Source of the DNA: Bin80 sp965215475
Lineage (GTDB): Bacteria > Bacteroidota > Rhodothermia > Rhodothermales > Bin80
Direction of reading: 5' to 3'
DNA length: 64,000 nucleotides
NCBI GenBank assembly: GCA_965215475.1
Contig: OZ244061.1
Coordinates: 434,001-498,000 of the forward strand
The position numbers were made by a program, and so were the translations under genes. Below, in pieces: positions 26,748 through 36,450 of this stretch. Numbering within the stretch: position 1 is the first letter of the stretch; each line of letters starts with the position of its first letter. The notes below the pieces were generated by a model. The model saw only the letters and a program-made list of their open reading frames with translations, was not told where the DNA came from and searched no databases.

Positions 26748-29499
26748 CTCATTATTCTTCAAGGAGGTGCGAATCGAACGGATGTACGGTTCCAATTTTG
26801 ATCTTTCCCTCTCGGATCTTTCCGCACATCTCAATATCGTATTTGGCCCAAATGGGGCCGGAAAAACTACGATTGCAAATGCTCTGAACGGATTCCTCCT
26901 GCCTAATGCTGCCCGTAGAGTCCATCTATATGCACATGCAGATCTATACTTTGGAAATCAAACTCTTCACGTAGATGTAAAAGATCGGCGATCGGAATGC
27001 CGGATTGGAGCGAGAATTGCAGACCGAGATGAACTAGCCCAATTTCTTCGCCCAAAAAGTTATCACCTATCTCTGCAGGAACTCCTTCCGGAATTAACTG
27101 GGGATAAGGATCTAGCGCAAGAAATCATTCGACAAGCCAATGGCGGATTTGATATTGCTGAGGCTGGAAAAAAACTAGCCTTCAGTCTCCAGAAACGATA
27201 CAATCGCACAGCTGAAGCCAAAGACTTTGAGGATGCCAAAAAGGAACTTCGACGTGTATCCAGGGAGCAACATCACTTACAAGAACAAAAAAGTCAACGC
27301 GCAAACATCCAGTCTGACCTTGATGTATCCAGGCAAGCCTCAGAGCGGGTGAGTGCGATTAAGAATATTCAGAAATGGCGTACTGCCGAAGCAGAGTATC
27401 AAGAAGCTCTAGCCCGTGCAGATGCGTACCCTTCGGAGATTCGCTCCAGGCATGATCTGCCCGATATTGTGCCGGAAATACAGGAATTGACCAACACTCT
27501 TGCTCAATTGGAACGTGAGGTTGCATTACAGCATGAGGCGATGGAAGCCACACAAAAAAATCTTGATCAAAATCGACTTTCCCCCGATGGACTTCAACCC
27601 GGCGAATTGCAACTGTTGGATTCACATGTTCGTGACTGCTCTGAACAATCCCGAGATCTAGAGAAACTGAAAGAAACCTATGAGACCATAAAAGAACAGG
27701 CGCGAGATGCCTGGGAGAACCTCGACGGCCGTGTCGAAACAGGATGGGAGCCTGCTTTCACACAAGACCACCTTCGTGCCCTGCAAAAATATGCAAAAGA
27801 TTTTGGCTCCTATATTCACGAAAAACAGTCACTGAAATCATTTCAAACCCTTCTTGAAGTTATCGATCGAGAAGATTCTGATATGAACAGCGATGAGCTT
27901 CGCGATGCGCAGCAGATTCTCATACAATGGATCTTAACTTTGAAGAAAGATTTCCCACAACGACGAACGGCGCATACGCTCCTTCTGATCACAATCATCC
28001 TGTCTGTACTTCTATCCCTGGGATTTGGAATCTACCTGCACCCCCTTGGATATTCGGGACTTCTGATCAGCGCACTCATCTCTTGGACCTACAATCTCCT
28101 TCGCTCCGAAAAACCGACTGAGATTCCACCTACACAAATCGACCAATTGAAGCGTCTATTTCCTGAATTGTCTCAAAAATCTGACCTGAATTCCTTACAA
28201 TCAAGCTTGAACCAAGTAATCGAAATACGCTCCAGAGCGCAATTGAACCAATTAAAATCCAATGAGCAGTTACGAATTGGGCGATCCCTAGAAAACTTGG
28301 CGGAACAACAATCAGAACTTGAAGCCCGCAAGCAAGAACTGGCCAGTTCACTCCATCTGGAGGCCCCTCCAAAGGATATTACTTCTCTTATCGAACTTGT
28401 GGATCGCATCCTCAACTGGCGGAAGCTAGACCGTAAAGCAAAGGAGTTAGCCACGAAGTATAAAATAGCATCCGAAAATTTCGAAGCTTTACTGGAAGCG
28501 ACAGGTACTCTGTTTGAGAAGTATGGATATGACCGGCCAGCAACGCCTCGGGATGGGGAGCGAATTCTTGATGAGCTCCGGCATGATAATGACACCGCTA
28601 AACGTGACCGCGATCGCCTTGAACAGGAGAAAAAAGCATGGAAAACAACTCAAAGCCAACTCCATGACCTGAAAACCCGATATACGCAAGTATTTGCAGA
28701 TTTGGAACTGGAGATCGGGGATCTTGCTGGACTTACCCATTGTTCGGGACAATTCGCACAATGGATTAAGGCATCCTCAAGCGCGAAAGAATTACAAATA
28801 CGCTCAGAAAGTTTGCGCCAAGATCTTCCAGGAAAATTTGGGGATCTACTCAAAAATGAGAACCTTGATGATGAGCTATTCCTGGCACAACAGGAATCTG
28901 AGAAAGAAAAAAATCTACAGGAACGCCTTACTCTACTTGATGCCGAAATTGAACGCGCAGAAAGAGGCAGTTCTTTGGAAAATGCATTCGCCGAAGAGGA
29001 AAGCAAGCGTATTGCACTTCAGAACGTTCGAGAAGAAAAAGCGGCCAAAGCCATTGGACAGGGCATTCTAGATCGACTCCGTGAAAATGCAATCAAAAAT
29101 GCTCCTTTGGTATTTCAGCGTGCACAGGAAAATTTCCAACAAGTTACCGATCACCGCTATACGCTCAAGATTCCGCAAAATGATCAATTCATCGCACAAG
29201 ATAATCAGCGAAAGCGTGATTATGATTTAACCGAGTTATCCAGTGCAACAAGAGTTCAACTGCTCCTGTCTGTGCGTCTTGCATTCGTCGAAACCCAGGA
29301 GACCAATTACCGATTACCCATCACACTTGATGAGACTCTCGCTAATAGTGATGATGAGCGTGCACAGGCGATCATTAAGACAATCGTGACCCTCGCTGAG
29401 GGGCGGCAGATTTTCTACTTTACTGCACAGCAGGACGAAGTCGATAAATGGAGAGATTTTGTTCCTGATCGTCTGCTGAAAGTACATTCTATTGGGTAA
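26740..29499 (+). CDS. SbcC/YhaN-like SMC-family ATPase
   Basis: A 919-residue ATPase. The N-terminus has Walker A FGPNGAGKTTIANALNGF (about residues 36-53), long coiled coils run from about residue 140 to 800, and the C-terminus has ELSSATRVQLLLSVRLA (signature-like) and ITLDETLANSDDERA (Walker B/D-loop). A hydrophobic hairpin of about 45 residues in the middle (TLLLITIILSVLLSLGFG) is typical of YhaN rather than E. coli SbcC, and suggests membrane association. The start at ATG 26740 follows AAGAAGAGG and overlaps the phosphoesterase stop. Role inferred: DNA double-strand-end processing. Confidence 0.85.
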   Translation: MADSLFFKEVRIERMYGSNFDLSLSDLSAHLNIVFGPNGAGKTTIANALNGFLLPNAARRVHLYAHADLYFGNQTLHVDVKDRRSECRIGARIADRDELAQFLRPKSYHLSLQELLPELTGDKDLAQEIIRQANGGFDIAEAGKKLAFSLQKRYNRTAEAKDFEDAKKELRRVSREQHHLQEQKSQRANIQSDLDVSRQASERVSAIKNIQKWRTAEAEYQEALARADAYPSEIRSRHDLPDIVPEIQELTNTLAQLEREVALQHEAMEATQKNLDQNRLSPDGLQPGELQLLDSHVRDCSEQSRDLEKLKETYETIKEQARDAWENLDGRVETGWEPAFTQDHLRALQKYAKDFGSYIHEKQSLKSFQTLLEVIDREDSDMNSDELRDAQQILIQWILTLKKDFPQRRTAHTLLLITIILSVLLSLGFGIYLHPLGYSGLLISALISWTYNLLRSEKPTEIPPTQIDQLKRLFPELSQKSDLNSLQSSLNQVIEIRSRAQLNQLKSNEQLRIGRSLENLAEQQSELEARKQELASSLHLEAPPKDITSLIELVDRILNWRKLDRKAKELATKYKIASENFEALLEATGTLFEKYGYDRPATPRDGERILDELRHDNDTAKRDRDRLEQEKKAWKTTQSQLHDLKTRYTQVFADLELEIGDLAGLTHCSGQFAQWIKASSSAKELQIRSESLRQDLPGKFGDLLKNENLDDELFLAQQESEKEKNLQERLTLLDAEIERAERGSSLENAFAEEESKRIALQNVREEKAAKAIGQGILDRLRENAIKNAPLVFQRAQENFQQVTDHRYTLKIPQNDQFIAQDNQRKRDYDLTELSSATRVQLLLSVRLAFVETQETNYRLPITLDETLANSDDERAQAIIKTIVTLAEGRQIFYFTAQQDEVDKWRDFVPDRLLKVHSIG

Positions 29500-29794
29500 A
29501 CGACCAGCCAGAAATCGTGATCTCCCGTGTCTATCACCACCTCTAGATTGCACATATCACGAATTCATACCCCAACAGATTTGTCGTGCTCGACATCCAT
29601 TATGGTTTTCTGGTATCTATTCTGTGATCGCAACTCTCTTCCGAGGCTCTTGCAACCCCCTCTTCCAGTCTTTAAACTCTGTCCTCAGTTACTCCCAGAG
29701 CAATATTCACCTTGACTTCCAATCAGTCCACGCAAGAACGAGTTCAGGGAGTCTATTGTGCAGACTCCGTCCATGTATTTGGTTCCGGAAAAAT
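29500..29794. other. Gap with no recognisable gene
   Basis: These 295 bases lie between the 3' ends of convergent genes. The short open frames here have no family resemblance, and no clear terminator hairpin with a T-run was seen. Confidence 0.4.
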
Positions 29795-30825
29795 CTATTG
29801 GAACAACTCTGGTTCTGCCTTTATTCCCATTTTTGAAGCAATTTTGATTGCTAATTGCTTCAAATCTTCTTTGGCATCTCGTACAGCATTTGCATGGGCA
29901 CCGATTGCCCCATCCGCCGAAGTTAGGTTAAATATGGGTTTTCGGTGCTCTTGGGCCATGGGAATCAGGCTGCGGTAATGTTTTACCGTCGCTAGACAAT
30001 GCTCTTCCTCTAACTGTCTATTCCCCTTTGGGTCTTTATGCAATATAGATTCAAAATAGATCTCCGGTATACGTTGTGCCCATTTGTCATAAACTTTTAC
30101 GGGTCGCTCCAATCGTATGCTATGTTGCTGGCATAAGTATCCTATCGGCTCCATCTTTCCTTGAGGTAGTTGAAAATTTTCATGTGAAGAAAAATCTTCG
30201 CTCTCGCTCCAATTATTTAACCTCTTTTTCCATAAGCTTTTCCACTCTTTCAGCGTTGGGCCAAGATTCTTGAGTCCCTGCAAAGAAAAAAGGTCCGTCC
30301 CCATATGAATTACAATATAATCTGTCGCCACAAGTACCGATCGATTGATTGCACCAAGATTAGGTCCAATATCAATCAGAATTATTTCAGCCTGTACTTT
30401 TTCCGCGGCCATCTGCATCACCTGCCAAAACGAACTCAGTATACGCATAGATCGGTACAGATTCCGGTCATCATGCTTTTGGACCATTGATCTGACAAAA
30501 CACTTTCATAGTCCGACAGTCCGATCTCACCTGGAAGTAAATGAAGGTCCGTCGTTATATCCTTGAGAACCGGTTCTGCAATATCTCCAACATTGGCTAA
30601 TGGTTGAACACACTTATATATGGTAGCTCCTTCATTCTGACGATTCCAGACGGATTCAATCTCGTCTTCATTTAAGAATGCTGCGGTCAAGTTGCATTGT
30701 GGATCAAGATCGAAAATCACCACTCGTTTCTGTAAGATGGCAAACATCCAAGCTAAGTGATAAACCATTGTGGTTTTCCCTACACCATCCTTATTGTTGA
30801 AAAATGTCAGAATAGATGTTTTCAC
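29795..30825 (-). pseudogene. ParA-family ATPase, frameshifted
   Basis: The first frame (30436-30825) has an atypical deviant Walker A, NNKDGVGKTTMVYHLA (usually KGGVGKTT), then VVIFDLDPQCNLTAA. It breaks at about 30450-30480, inside a segment that should read QWSKSM...RNLYRSMRIL. The second frame (29795-30487) takes over with IILIDIGPNLGAINRSVLVATDYIVI (Walker B region) and runs to the end. A one-base change restores a single protein of about 335 residues. Such ParA-like ATPases occur on plasmids and in defence or partition loci. It could be a sequencing error, but the neighbouring gene is truncated too, which favours true decay. Confidence 0.7.
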
Positions 30826-31112
30826 GTTTTCCCTCTAAATGTGCAGATAGTTACGCTTCGATTAACGTCAAACTCGGGGGCAGGGTTGCCATTATTTTCC
30901 ATCTCTCTTCTGTCTACATCTATGCCACGACCAAATGCCTGAACAAACCCGAATGTTTTTAACACATCACATATATTCGGGTTACGATAATCCGTAATAC
31001 CGGGCCGACCAAAGTTCTCGGATGTGACATTGCCGTAAGGTCCCCCTGGGCTGTTGATTTCGATACGGTTGTTAAACCAGTAGACACGCACCGGTGCCCG
31101 GGTATTCTCATA
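30822..31112 (-). pseudogene. ATP-binding (AlbA/RecG-like, HATPase_c) protein, C-terminal fragment
   Basis: The genomic part encodes the C-terminal end of a GHKL-type ATP-binding protein of the transcriptional-regulator/RecG-like family: APVRVYWFNNRIEINSPGGPYG in two overlapping pieces, then NPNICDVLKTFGFVQAFGRGI. The N-terminal part is replaced by the inverted repeat of the IS1634 element, from which an artificial start is read. Its stop overlaps the ParA start in an ATGA arrangement, so the two formed an operon. The missing N-terminal half is not found beyond the far end of the insertion sequence. Confidence 0.7.
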
Positions 31113-33206
31113 ACAAAACTTAACCCTATTTTTTTCTGAAAAAAGCGCAGATTTCCCGCACCATTTGGATGGATTTTTTAAAAAATGATGTTGTTCAAGG
31201 AGCAATGGCGGGAGTCTGATTCGGTTTGATGAACCGAATCAACACAGAGACTTGATCTTCAGAAGTTTGAATACTTGACGTTGGGTCGGGGTCAGTTCAT
31301 TGTCCACAAACTTCACTTCGTGATCCTCGTCGGCCTTTACGTTTAGAACGCCCGTTACACGGCATACCCCAGAGAGTTCTTCCATGATGGACTCAAAACT
31401 CTTGGGTCTTTCCGCGTCTTTGGTCTTCTTGTTGTGTGCGTTCCTGTTTGCATTCTTGGACGGCTTCACCATATTCTCTCTCTGGGCTCTTTTTGCTTCC
31501 AGATCCTCTTCGGCAAACGTGATGGGGGCAAGTTTCTTTCGTAGATGGTATTCTACATAATAGGCCAGCATACATAAGAAGACATGAGCAATGACCCGCT
31601 CGGATTTGACATGATGGATGGGGCGTACGCGCAGGGAGATGGATTTCATCACGCGGAAGGCGCGTTCTACGGTGGACAATCGTTTGTAGTCCGACACCAA
31701 CTGCTCAGCGGGCTGTTTCAAGCTGGACCGGATCGCATAGACCCCATCCAGGCGCTCGGCCCTCTGAATCGCCTCCGCATTATGGGTATACGAGAAATAC
31801 CCTTCCTCGATCTCAAGGAGATAGAATTTCTTTAATTTGTGTTTCCCCAGTGCACGCTCCACGCGCATTCCAATCTTGGCCTTGTCTTTGAGTCGGCGGG
31901 GTGTACGGGTGGTTGCCGCAAGGATCTGGTCCAATTTTGCGTCGGCCTTCGCCAAAAGATCCTCACGGGTTTTCTTAGTCTTTGCCGCCTGAAAGGGGTT
32001 CCTGCATAGCACGAGGCGTTCCTTGGGATAGAGATCGCTTTGAATCTCCACCAGATCCTGTTGGTCAAACAAGCTCATTTGCGTTTTCTCTTGCTCCACC
32101 ACCTCACGGATCTCCTGTTTTTGCATGCCCGTAATCCAATCCAACCCCACAGGGATGATCTCCTCCTGAATCTGTTTCTGCTTCAAAAGCCCGCGATCTC
32201 CGACCAAGATCACATGCTTGAACCCAAACGTATTTTGGAGCTTGGAGATCTGAGCGCCAAGGGTCTTGATATCGGGGGTATTGCCAGGAAAGACGTCTAC
32301 GGAGACCGGACATCCTTCCTTATCGGTCATCAATCCATACACAATCTGCTTTTTCCCTTTTTTCTTGTCCCGGTTATAGCCATATGCTCCAAATGCATTT
32401 TTATCGCCCTCCAAGTAGCTGCTGGTCACATCATACAGCACCATTCCACCTTCGGTGAGATGGCGTTTGGCTAACTTGCATTCGATCTTGGTCTTGCAGG
32501 CGGCCAATTCATCCATGGCCTCATAGAGATCATTCTGGTCCACATGCTTGAGGTCAAGTTCTTCATGGAGCGTTGTGATACAGCTGGTCTTGTCCAACAT
32601 GTCACTGGTCTGCAGTTTGCTGGCGGGCTTGATGACCCGGGCCGCAATCATGCCGAGAACCAATCGTCGAAAGCGCGAATTCTTTGGCGCAATGAGGGAT
32701 GTCATTTTGAGATGCTTCATCATGTGTAGCACCACCGCAACATGCCCATGGTGCCGGGTACGCTGGGTGTGCAGTGCCTCCTTGAAGGACTGGATGGCAT
32801 GGCCTCCCTGCAAGAGCGTTCGCAGTCCTTCGCGAATGGGTTCGGGAAGGTGCGTTACATTGGCGATGGTTTTTTTGATGGTTCGTTTGCCGTCTCGCGT
32901 GGAGGTTCGCACGAGCCAGGTGGAGGGGGAATTGCGATTCGGGATTTCGGCTAAATACATGGGCTCAAATAGGTTTGCTAAAACGTAAATATACGACATA
33001 AATTGCAATAAATAACCCAAAATCAACAAATATTTACATGGGCGCACTTTTTAAAATGAATCTGGGGATCAAAAACGCACAAAAACATATGCTTAGCATA
33101 CACAAAAAGGCAGATTCAGACCGAAAAACGGGGCGGAGGAAGGGAAAAAGAGGACGTTTTTAACCAAAAAATCCTACGTTCAGGAAAAAATAGGGTTAAG
33201 TTTTGT
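31113..33206 (-). mobile_element. IS1634-family insertion sequence, apparently complete
   Basis: A 2.1-kb element bounded by 28-base inverted repeats (31113-31140 and 33179-33206) that differ at one position; each outer end begins ACAAAACTTAACCC. It contains one long transposase gene. No matching direct duplication is visible at the outer ends (CTCATA on the left, GATAAG on the right), and the interrupted gene does not resume on the other side, so the element has taken part in a deletion or rearrangement. Confidence 0.8.
31239..32960 (-). CDS. IS1634-family transposase
   Basis: A DDE (IS4-like fold) transposase of about 573 residues from MYLAEIPNRNSPSTW (32960); longer starts up to 33047 exist. 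Catalytic regions are visible: LYDVTSSYLEG (first Asp), ILVGDRGLL (second Asp) and RLSTVERAFRVMKS (Glu), followed by the family's C-terminal FLCMLAYYVEYHL. The frame is intact, so the copy may be active. It is a different subgroup from the broken IS1634-like copy at 50976-51657. Confidence 0.88.
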   Translation of the reverse strand: MYLAEIPNRNSPSTWLVRTSTRDGKRTIKKTIANVTHLPEPIREGLRTLLQGGHAIQSFKEALHTQRTRHHGHVAVVLHMMKHLKMTSLIAPKNSRFRRLVLGMIAARVIKPASKLQTSDMLDKTSCITTLHEELDLKHVDQNDLYEAMDELAACKTKIECKLAKRHLTEGGMVLYDVTSSYLEGDKNAFGAYGYNRDKKKGKKQIVYGLMTDKEGCPVSVDVFPGNTPDIKTLGAQISKLQNTFGFKHVILVGDRGLLKQKQIQEEIIPVGLDWITGMQKQEIREVVEQEKTQMSLFDQQDLVEIQSDLYPKERLVLCRNPFQAAKTKKTREDLLAKADAKLDQILAATTRTPRRLKDKAKIGMRVERALGKHKLKKFYLLEIEEGYFSYTHNAEAIQRAERLDGVYAIRSSLKQPAEQLVSDYKRLSTVERAFRVMKSISLRVRPIHHVKSERVIAHVFLCMLAYYVEYHLRKKLAPITFAEEDLEAKRAQRENMVKPSKNANRNAHNKKTKDAERPKSFESIMEELSGVCRVTGVLNVKADEDHEVKFVDNELTPTQRQVFKLLKIKSLC

Positions 33207-33207
33207 G

Positions 33208-33242
33208 ATAAGTTCTATGAAGCACAGCATTATAGAACTTAT
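33208..33242. repeat. Perfect 11-bp inverted repeat next to the IS end
   Basis: ATAAGTTCTAT (33208-33218) and ATAGAACTTAT (33232-33242) are exact inverted copies around a 13-base loop, starting two bases beyond the IS terminal repeat. It could be a hairpin terminator, an IS target hot-spot or an operator for the DUF2335 gene. The rest of 33048-33326 is IS end plus AT-rich DNA. Confidence 0.5.
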
Positions 33243-33326
33243 TGTGTTTCTATATTCTTTACTCATTCCTATATTCTAGGCTGCCTGGTGCATGCCTAAA
33301 TACACAACAAACAAGACGACAGAGTA

Positions 33327-33728
33327 ATGCCACCCAGAGAGAAAGGGTCAGATCTCACGCATACGCTAAAGCCGGAGACACCTTCGAAAGTTGTGGGGCC
33401 TGTTGCCGACCTACAAGATAGCAAATCATTCCGAGAGCCATTACCCTCCGCATCCGACCTAGCGGAGTACGAGAAAATACACCCCGGCGCCGCGGATCGA
33501 ATTATTGGCATTGTAGAAAAAGGGCTATCCCTGGATGTTTGTGTACATGAGCGAGAAACCGCGATCACGAGACACAGATTGATCGCTTCTATAATCGTGT
33601 CTTTATTTATGATCTCCACCGCTGTGGCAGCTCTTGTCTTTGGTCCGGCTTGGCTATCCATTCCGTTTGGATTTGGAGGAATTCTGGCTTTGGCTCTGCG
33701 AGATTTATTGGACAGAGACAAAAGTTAA
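33327..33728 (+). CDS. DUF2335 family small membrane protein
   Basis: A 133-residue protein. The motif LAEYEKIHPGAADRIIGIVEKG (split, residues 46-67) is the DUF2335 signature, followed by about 18 charged residues and two predicted membrane helices (residues 87-122) that end in a basic tail. The first 40 residues are polar and disordered-looking. DUF2335 proteins are often encoded near mobile elements and have no established function. Here the gene follows directly after an IS element, and the PhoD-like gene begins 37 bases later. Confidence 0.75.
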   Translation: MPPREKGSDLTHTLKPETPSKVVGPVADLQDSKSFREPLPSASDLAEYEKIHPGAADRIIGIVEKGLSLDVCVHERETAITRHRLIASIIVSLFMISTAVAALVFGPAWLSIPFGFGGILALALRDLLDRDKS

Positions 33729-33765
33729 AACAATCATGGTATGTAGTTTTACGAAGGCCCCCCCT

Positions 33766-36450
33766 ATGGTAATGCTTCGATTTATCATCGCCATTTTTAT
33801 TCCTCTCGGATTCTTTTTATCCAGCTGCACATCCCCGTCAATAAACACAACGAGTTCCCTACCAAGTGATATCGAACGGGTTTGGATTGGATCAGACTTT
33901 TATGCCAATCGCCTAATGGATTGGCGTTATGCTAACGACCGAATTGAATGTATTGAGGGGCGGAGTGCCAAACCGATGCGAACGCTACATCTCCTGACCC
34001 ATTATCTGGGAGAAAAGGATGGTACATTTAGAATGTCGGTGCGAACCGGTGCGCTGAACCCCGTAGACAGCATCCATGCAAATACCTGGGCTGGATTTCT
34101 AATCGGCGCCGGAGGGCCAGATATAGACTGGCGAATTTCAAGTCTTGTTCACCACTGGCCTGGTGAGGATGGAGGATTAATTGTGGGAATCGATGGTACG
34201 GGAGAGATCATTGTCCGATCAAATACCAGTGGGGATGCTCCTAAAGGACCTCGAGCCGATATTTCTATGGAAGCATGGCCACTCATTCAAGCCCAATGGG
34301 ATACGGGTAACATTCCCGCCGGGAGTTCCGTTGAACTGGGCATCCACGCCGAACCATCTGGAGATGCATTTGATCTTCGGGTTACCGCCTCAGATCCTGA
34401 AACCAATCGACAAATGGCTGAAGCCCGCTATACTGGATTAGCTAATCAATATTTTGTTGGGAACGTCGCACTCGTAAGCCACAACAGCCCTCTCATGGAA
34501 GGCCAAGGCTACTGGTTCGATGATTGGGTTATTGCAGGCTCAAAATTCGTGTACGCTGAGGATCGGGCATTTGGCCCGGTTCTATCGTCTCAGTATACGA
34601 TGAGTGGAAAAAATCTGAAGATGACGGCGCAAATGCCACCTCTTGCAGAAACGGACACCCGTAAGATTGGGCTGGATCTTATGCTCGACGGGATATGGAC
34701 TCCCTCTGCGACGGGCGACATTATTCCCGACAGTTACACTTCTACACTTCGCGTAGATAATCTCCAAATAAATTCAGATACTCCATACCGACTTACCTAT
34801 GATTTGCGAACTGCAAAAGGTACGGAGACCAAATACTATACCGGCATAATCCGTGCACCAAGAATTGAGGATCAGGAGTTTGTTTTGGCTTCACTGAACT
34901 GTCAGCATATATCCAAAGGTCGTGATCTGGTATGGAACCACAGCACAATCTGGTATCCTCACAATGAACTCACCGCTTCGGTCGCAGCACATGATCCCGA
35001 TTTGCTTTTCTTTGCGGGAGATCAGATCTATGAGGGCGGCCTGGCGGGAATCGTCCGAACTCCCATAGATGAGGCCATCCTGGATTACCACTATCACTGG
35101 TACCGATTTATCTGGTCATTCAGGGATTTAATGCGGAATCGTCCAACGGTTACGATCCCAGATGATCATGATGTATACCATGGGAATATATGGGGTCATG
35201 GAGGGAAAAAAGCAGACGGCCCATGGATCCCTCAATCTGATAACGGTGGCTACATCATGGATGCCCGATTTGTGAATGCCGTCCATAATACCCAGGTATC
35301 TAACCTGCCCGACCCCTTCGACCCAACACCGATTGAACAGGATATCAGTGTTTATTACACGGATATGAACTATGGTGACATCAGCTTTGCCATTGTTGCA
35401 GATCGAATGTGGAAATCTGCGCCCCGGCTTGTTCTTCCAGAAGCCCAAGTACGCAATGGCTGGCCGGAAAACCGCAATTATGATCCAACAACCGTGACCG
35501 AAGCACATCTTCTGGGACCTCGACAACTTGAATTTCTTAACCAATGGTCCCATGAATACCCTGATAATGTCTGGATGAAAGTCATGCTCTCCCAGACACT
35601 CTTTAGTAATCTTGCTACGCTCCCCAGTGGCTCTTTTGATGATCGTATCGTTCCAAGAATGCGATATGCTGAACCCGGAGAGTATATTCATGATGACCAT
35701 ATAGGGACAGATATGGATTCAAATGGGTGGCCTCAAAGTGGGCGTAATCGTGCATTAAAGATCATCCGAAAGGGGTTTGCCTTTCACGTAGCAGGAGATC
35801 AGCACCTTGGCAGTTTTGTACAGTACGGGATTGATGAATTTGGCGATGGCCCAAATGCTTTTATCTCTCCAGCGATTGCGAATATATGGCCTCGGCGCTG
35901 GTTCCCACCAAACCCTGGAGCCAATCGTAAACCAGATGCTCCTCCCTACACGGGTGAACATTTGGACGGCTTTGGAAATCGTATGACCGTACACGCAGTT
36001 GCGAATCCAGTCCGGAGCGGACGTACACCAGAAGCACTCTACGATCGTGTTCCCGGTTACGGTATTATCCGTTTCCATCGTGACTCTCGCACCATAACCG
36101 CCGAAGCATGGCCTCGCTGGATTTCCCCGTCCGATGAAGATGCGTATCAGTATCCTGGCTGGCCCGTTACAGTTACACAGGAAAGTAACTATGGTCGAAA
36201 AGCCGAAGGATATTTACCTCCTATCGAGGTAAGGGGACTTGAAGAGCCTGTACTCACTCTAGTTGATGAAAGCAATATGGATACGGTCTACACAATCCGC
36301 CTTGCAACCTTACCCTTTCGGGCAAAGGTCTTTGATATAAGGAGTTCTTATACGGTTATTATCGGTGACCAAGCTACTCGACAAACATCCCTGACTGGAC
36401 TCTATACCACTACTCTAAAAACCCCCGACACATTACTCGTTACGTTTTGA
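33766..36450 (+). CDS. PhoD-like exported metallophosphatase lipoprotein
   Basis: An exported protein of about 894 residues. From the ATG at 33766 (or 33772, after GAAGG) the N-terminus is a lipoprotein signal, FIPLGFFLSSC, so the mature protein is lipid-anchored. Residues 30 to about 270 look like a beta-rich, concanavalin-like domain, and the rest is a PhoD-type alkaline phosphatase/phosphodiesterase core with FAGDQIYEGG, IPDDHDVYHGN and VAGDQHLGSF as metal-binding blocks. It may release phosphate from organic phosphodiesters. The frame is open further upstream to 33634, but that part overlaps the DUF2335 gene. Its stop TGA overlaps the TTG start of the sulfatase. Confidence 0.82.
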   Translation: MVMLRFIIAIFIPLGFFLSSCTSPSINTTSSLPSDIERVWIGSDFYANRLMDWRYANDRIECIEGRSAKPMRTLHLLTHYLGEKDGTFRMSVRTGALNPVDSIHANTWAGFLIGAGGPDIDWRISSLVHHWPGEDGGLIVGIDGTGEIIVRSNTSGDAPKGPRADISMEAWPLIQAQWDTGNIPAGSSVELGIHAEPSGDAFDLRVTASDPETNRQMAEARYTGLANQYFVGNVALVSHNSPLMEGQGYWFDDWVIAGSKFVYAEDRAFGPVLSSQYTMSGKNLKMTAQMPPLAETDTRKIGLDLMLDGIWTPSATGDIIPDSYTSTLRVDNLQINSDTPYRLTYDLRTAKGTETKYYTGIIRAPRIEDQEFVLASLNCQHISKGRDLVWNHSTIWYPHNELTASVAAHDPDLLFFAGDQIYEGGLAGIVRTPIDEAILDYHYHWYRFIWSFRDLMRNRPTVTIPDDHDVYHGNIWGHGGKKADGPWIPQSDNGGYIMDARFVNAVHNTQVSNLPDPFDPTPIEQDISVYYTDMNYGDISFAIVADRMWKSAPRLVLPEAQVRNGWPENRNYDPTTVTEAHLLGPRQLEFLNQWSHEYPDNVWMKVMLSQTLFSNLATLPSGSFDDRIVPRMRYAEPGEYIHDDHIGTDMDSNGWPQSGRNRALKIIRKGFAFHVAGDQHLGSFVQYGIDEFGDGPNAFISPAIANIWPRRWFPPNPGANRKPDAPPYTGEHLDGFGNRMTVHAVANPVRSGRTPEALYDRVPGYGIIRFHRDSRTITAEAWPRWISPSDEDAYQYPGWPVTVTQESNYGRKAEGYLPPIEVRGLEEPVLTLVDESNMDTVYTIRLATLPFRAKVFDIRSSYTVIIGDQATRQTSLTGLYTTTLKTPDTLLVTF

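Noticed and set aside
26760..26785. T-arm-like GTTCGATTC reading as a tRNA
   Set aside because: Inside the YhaN-like coding sequence and no acceptor stem or anticodon arm can be formed.
35128..35700. 190-codon minus-strand ORF
   Set aside because: Fully antisense to the PhoD-like gene; no motif.
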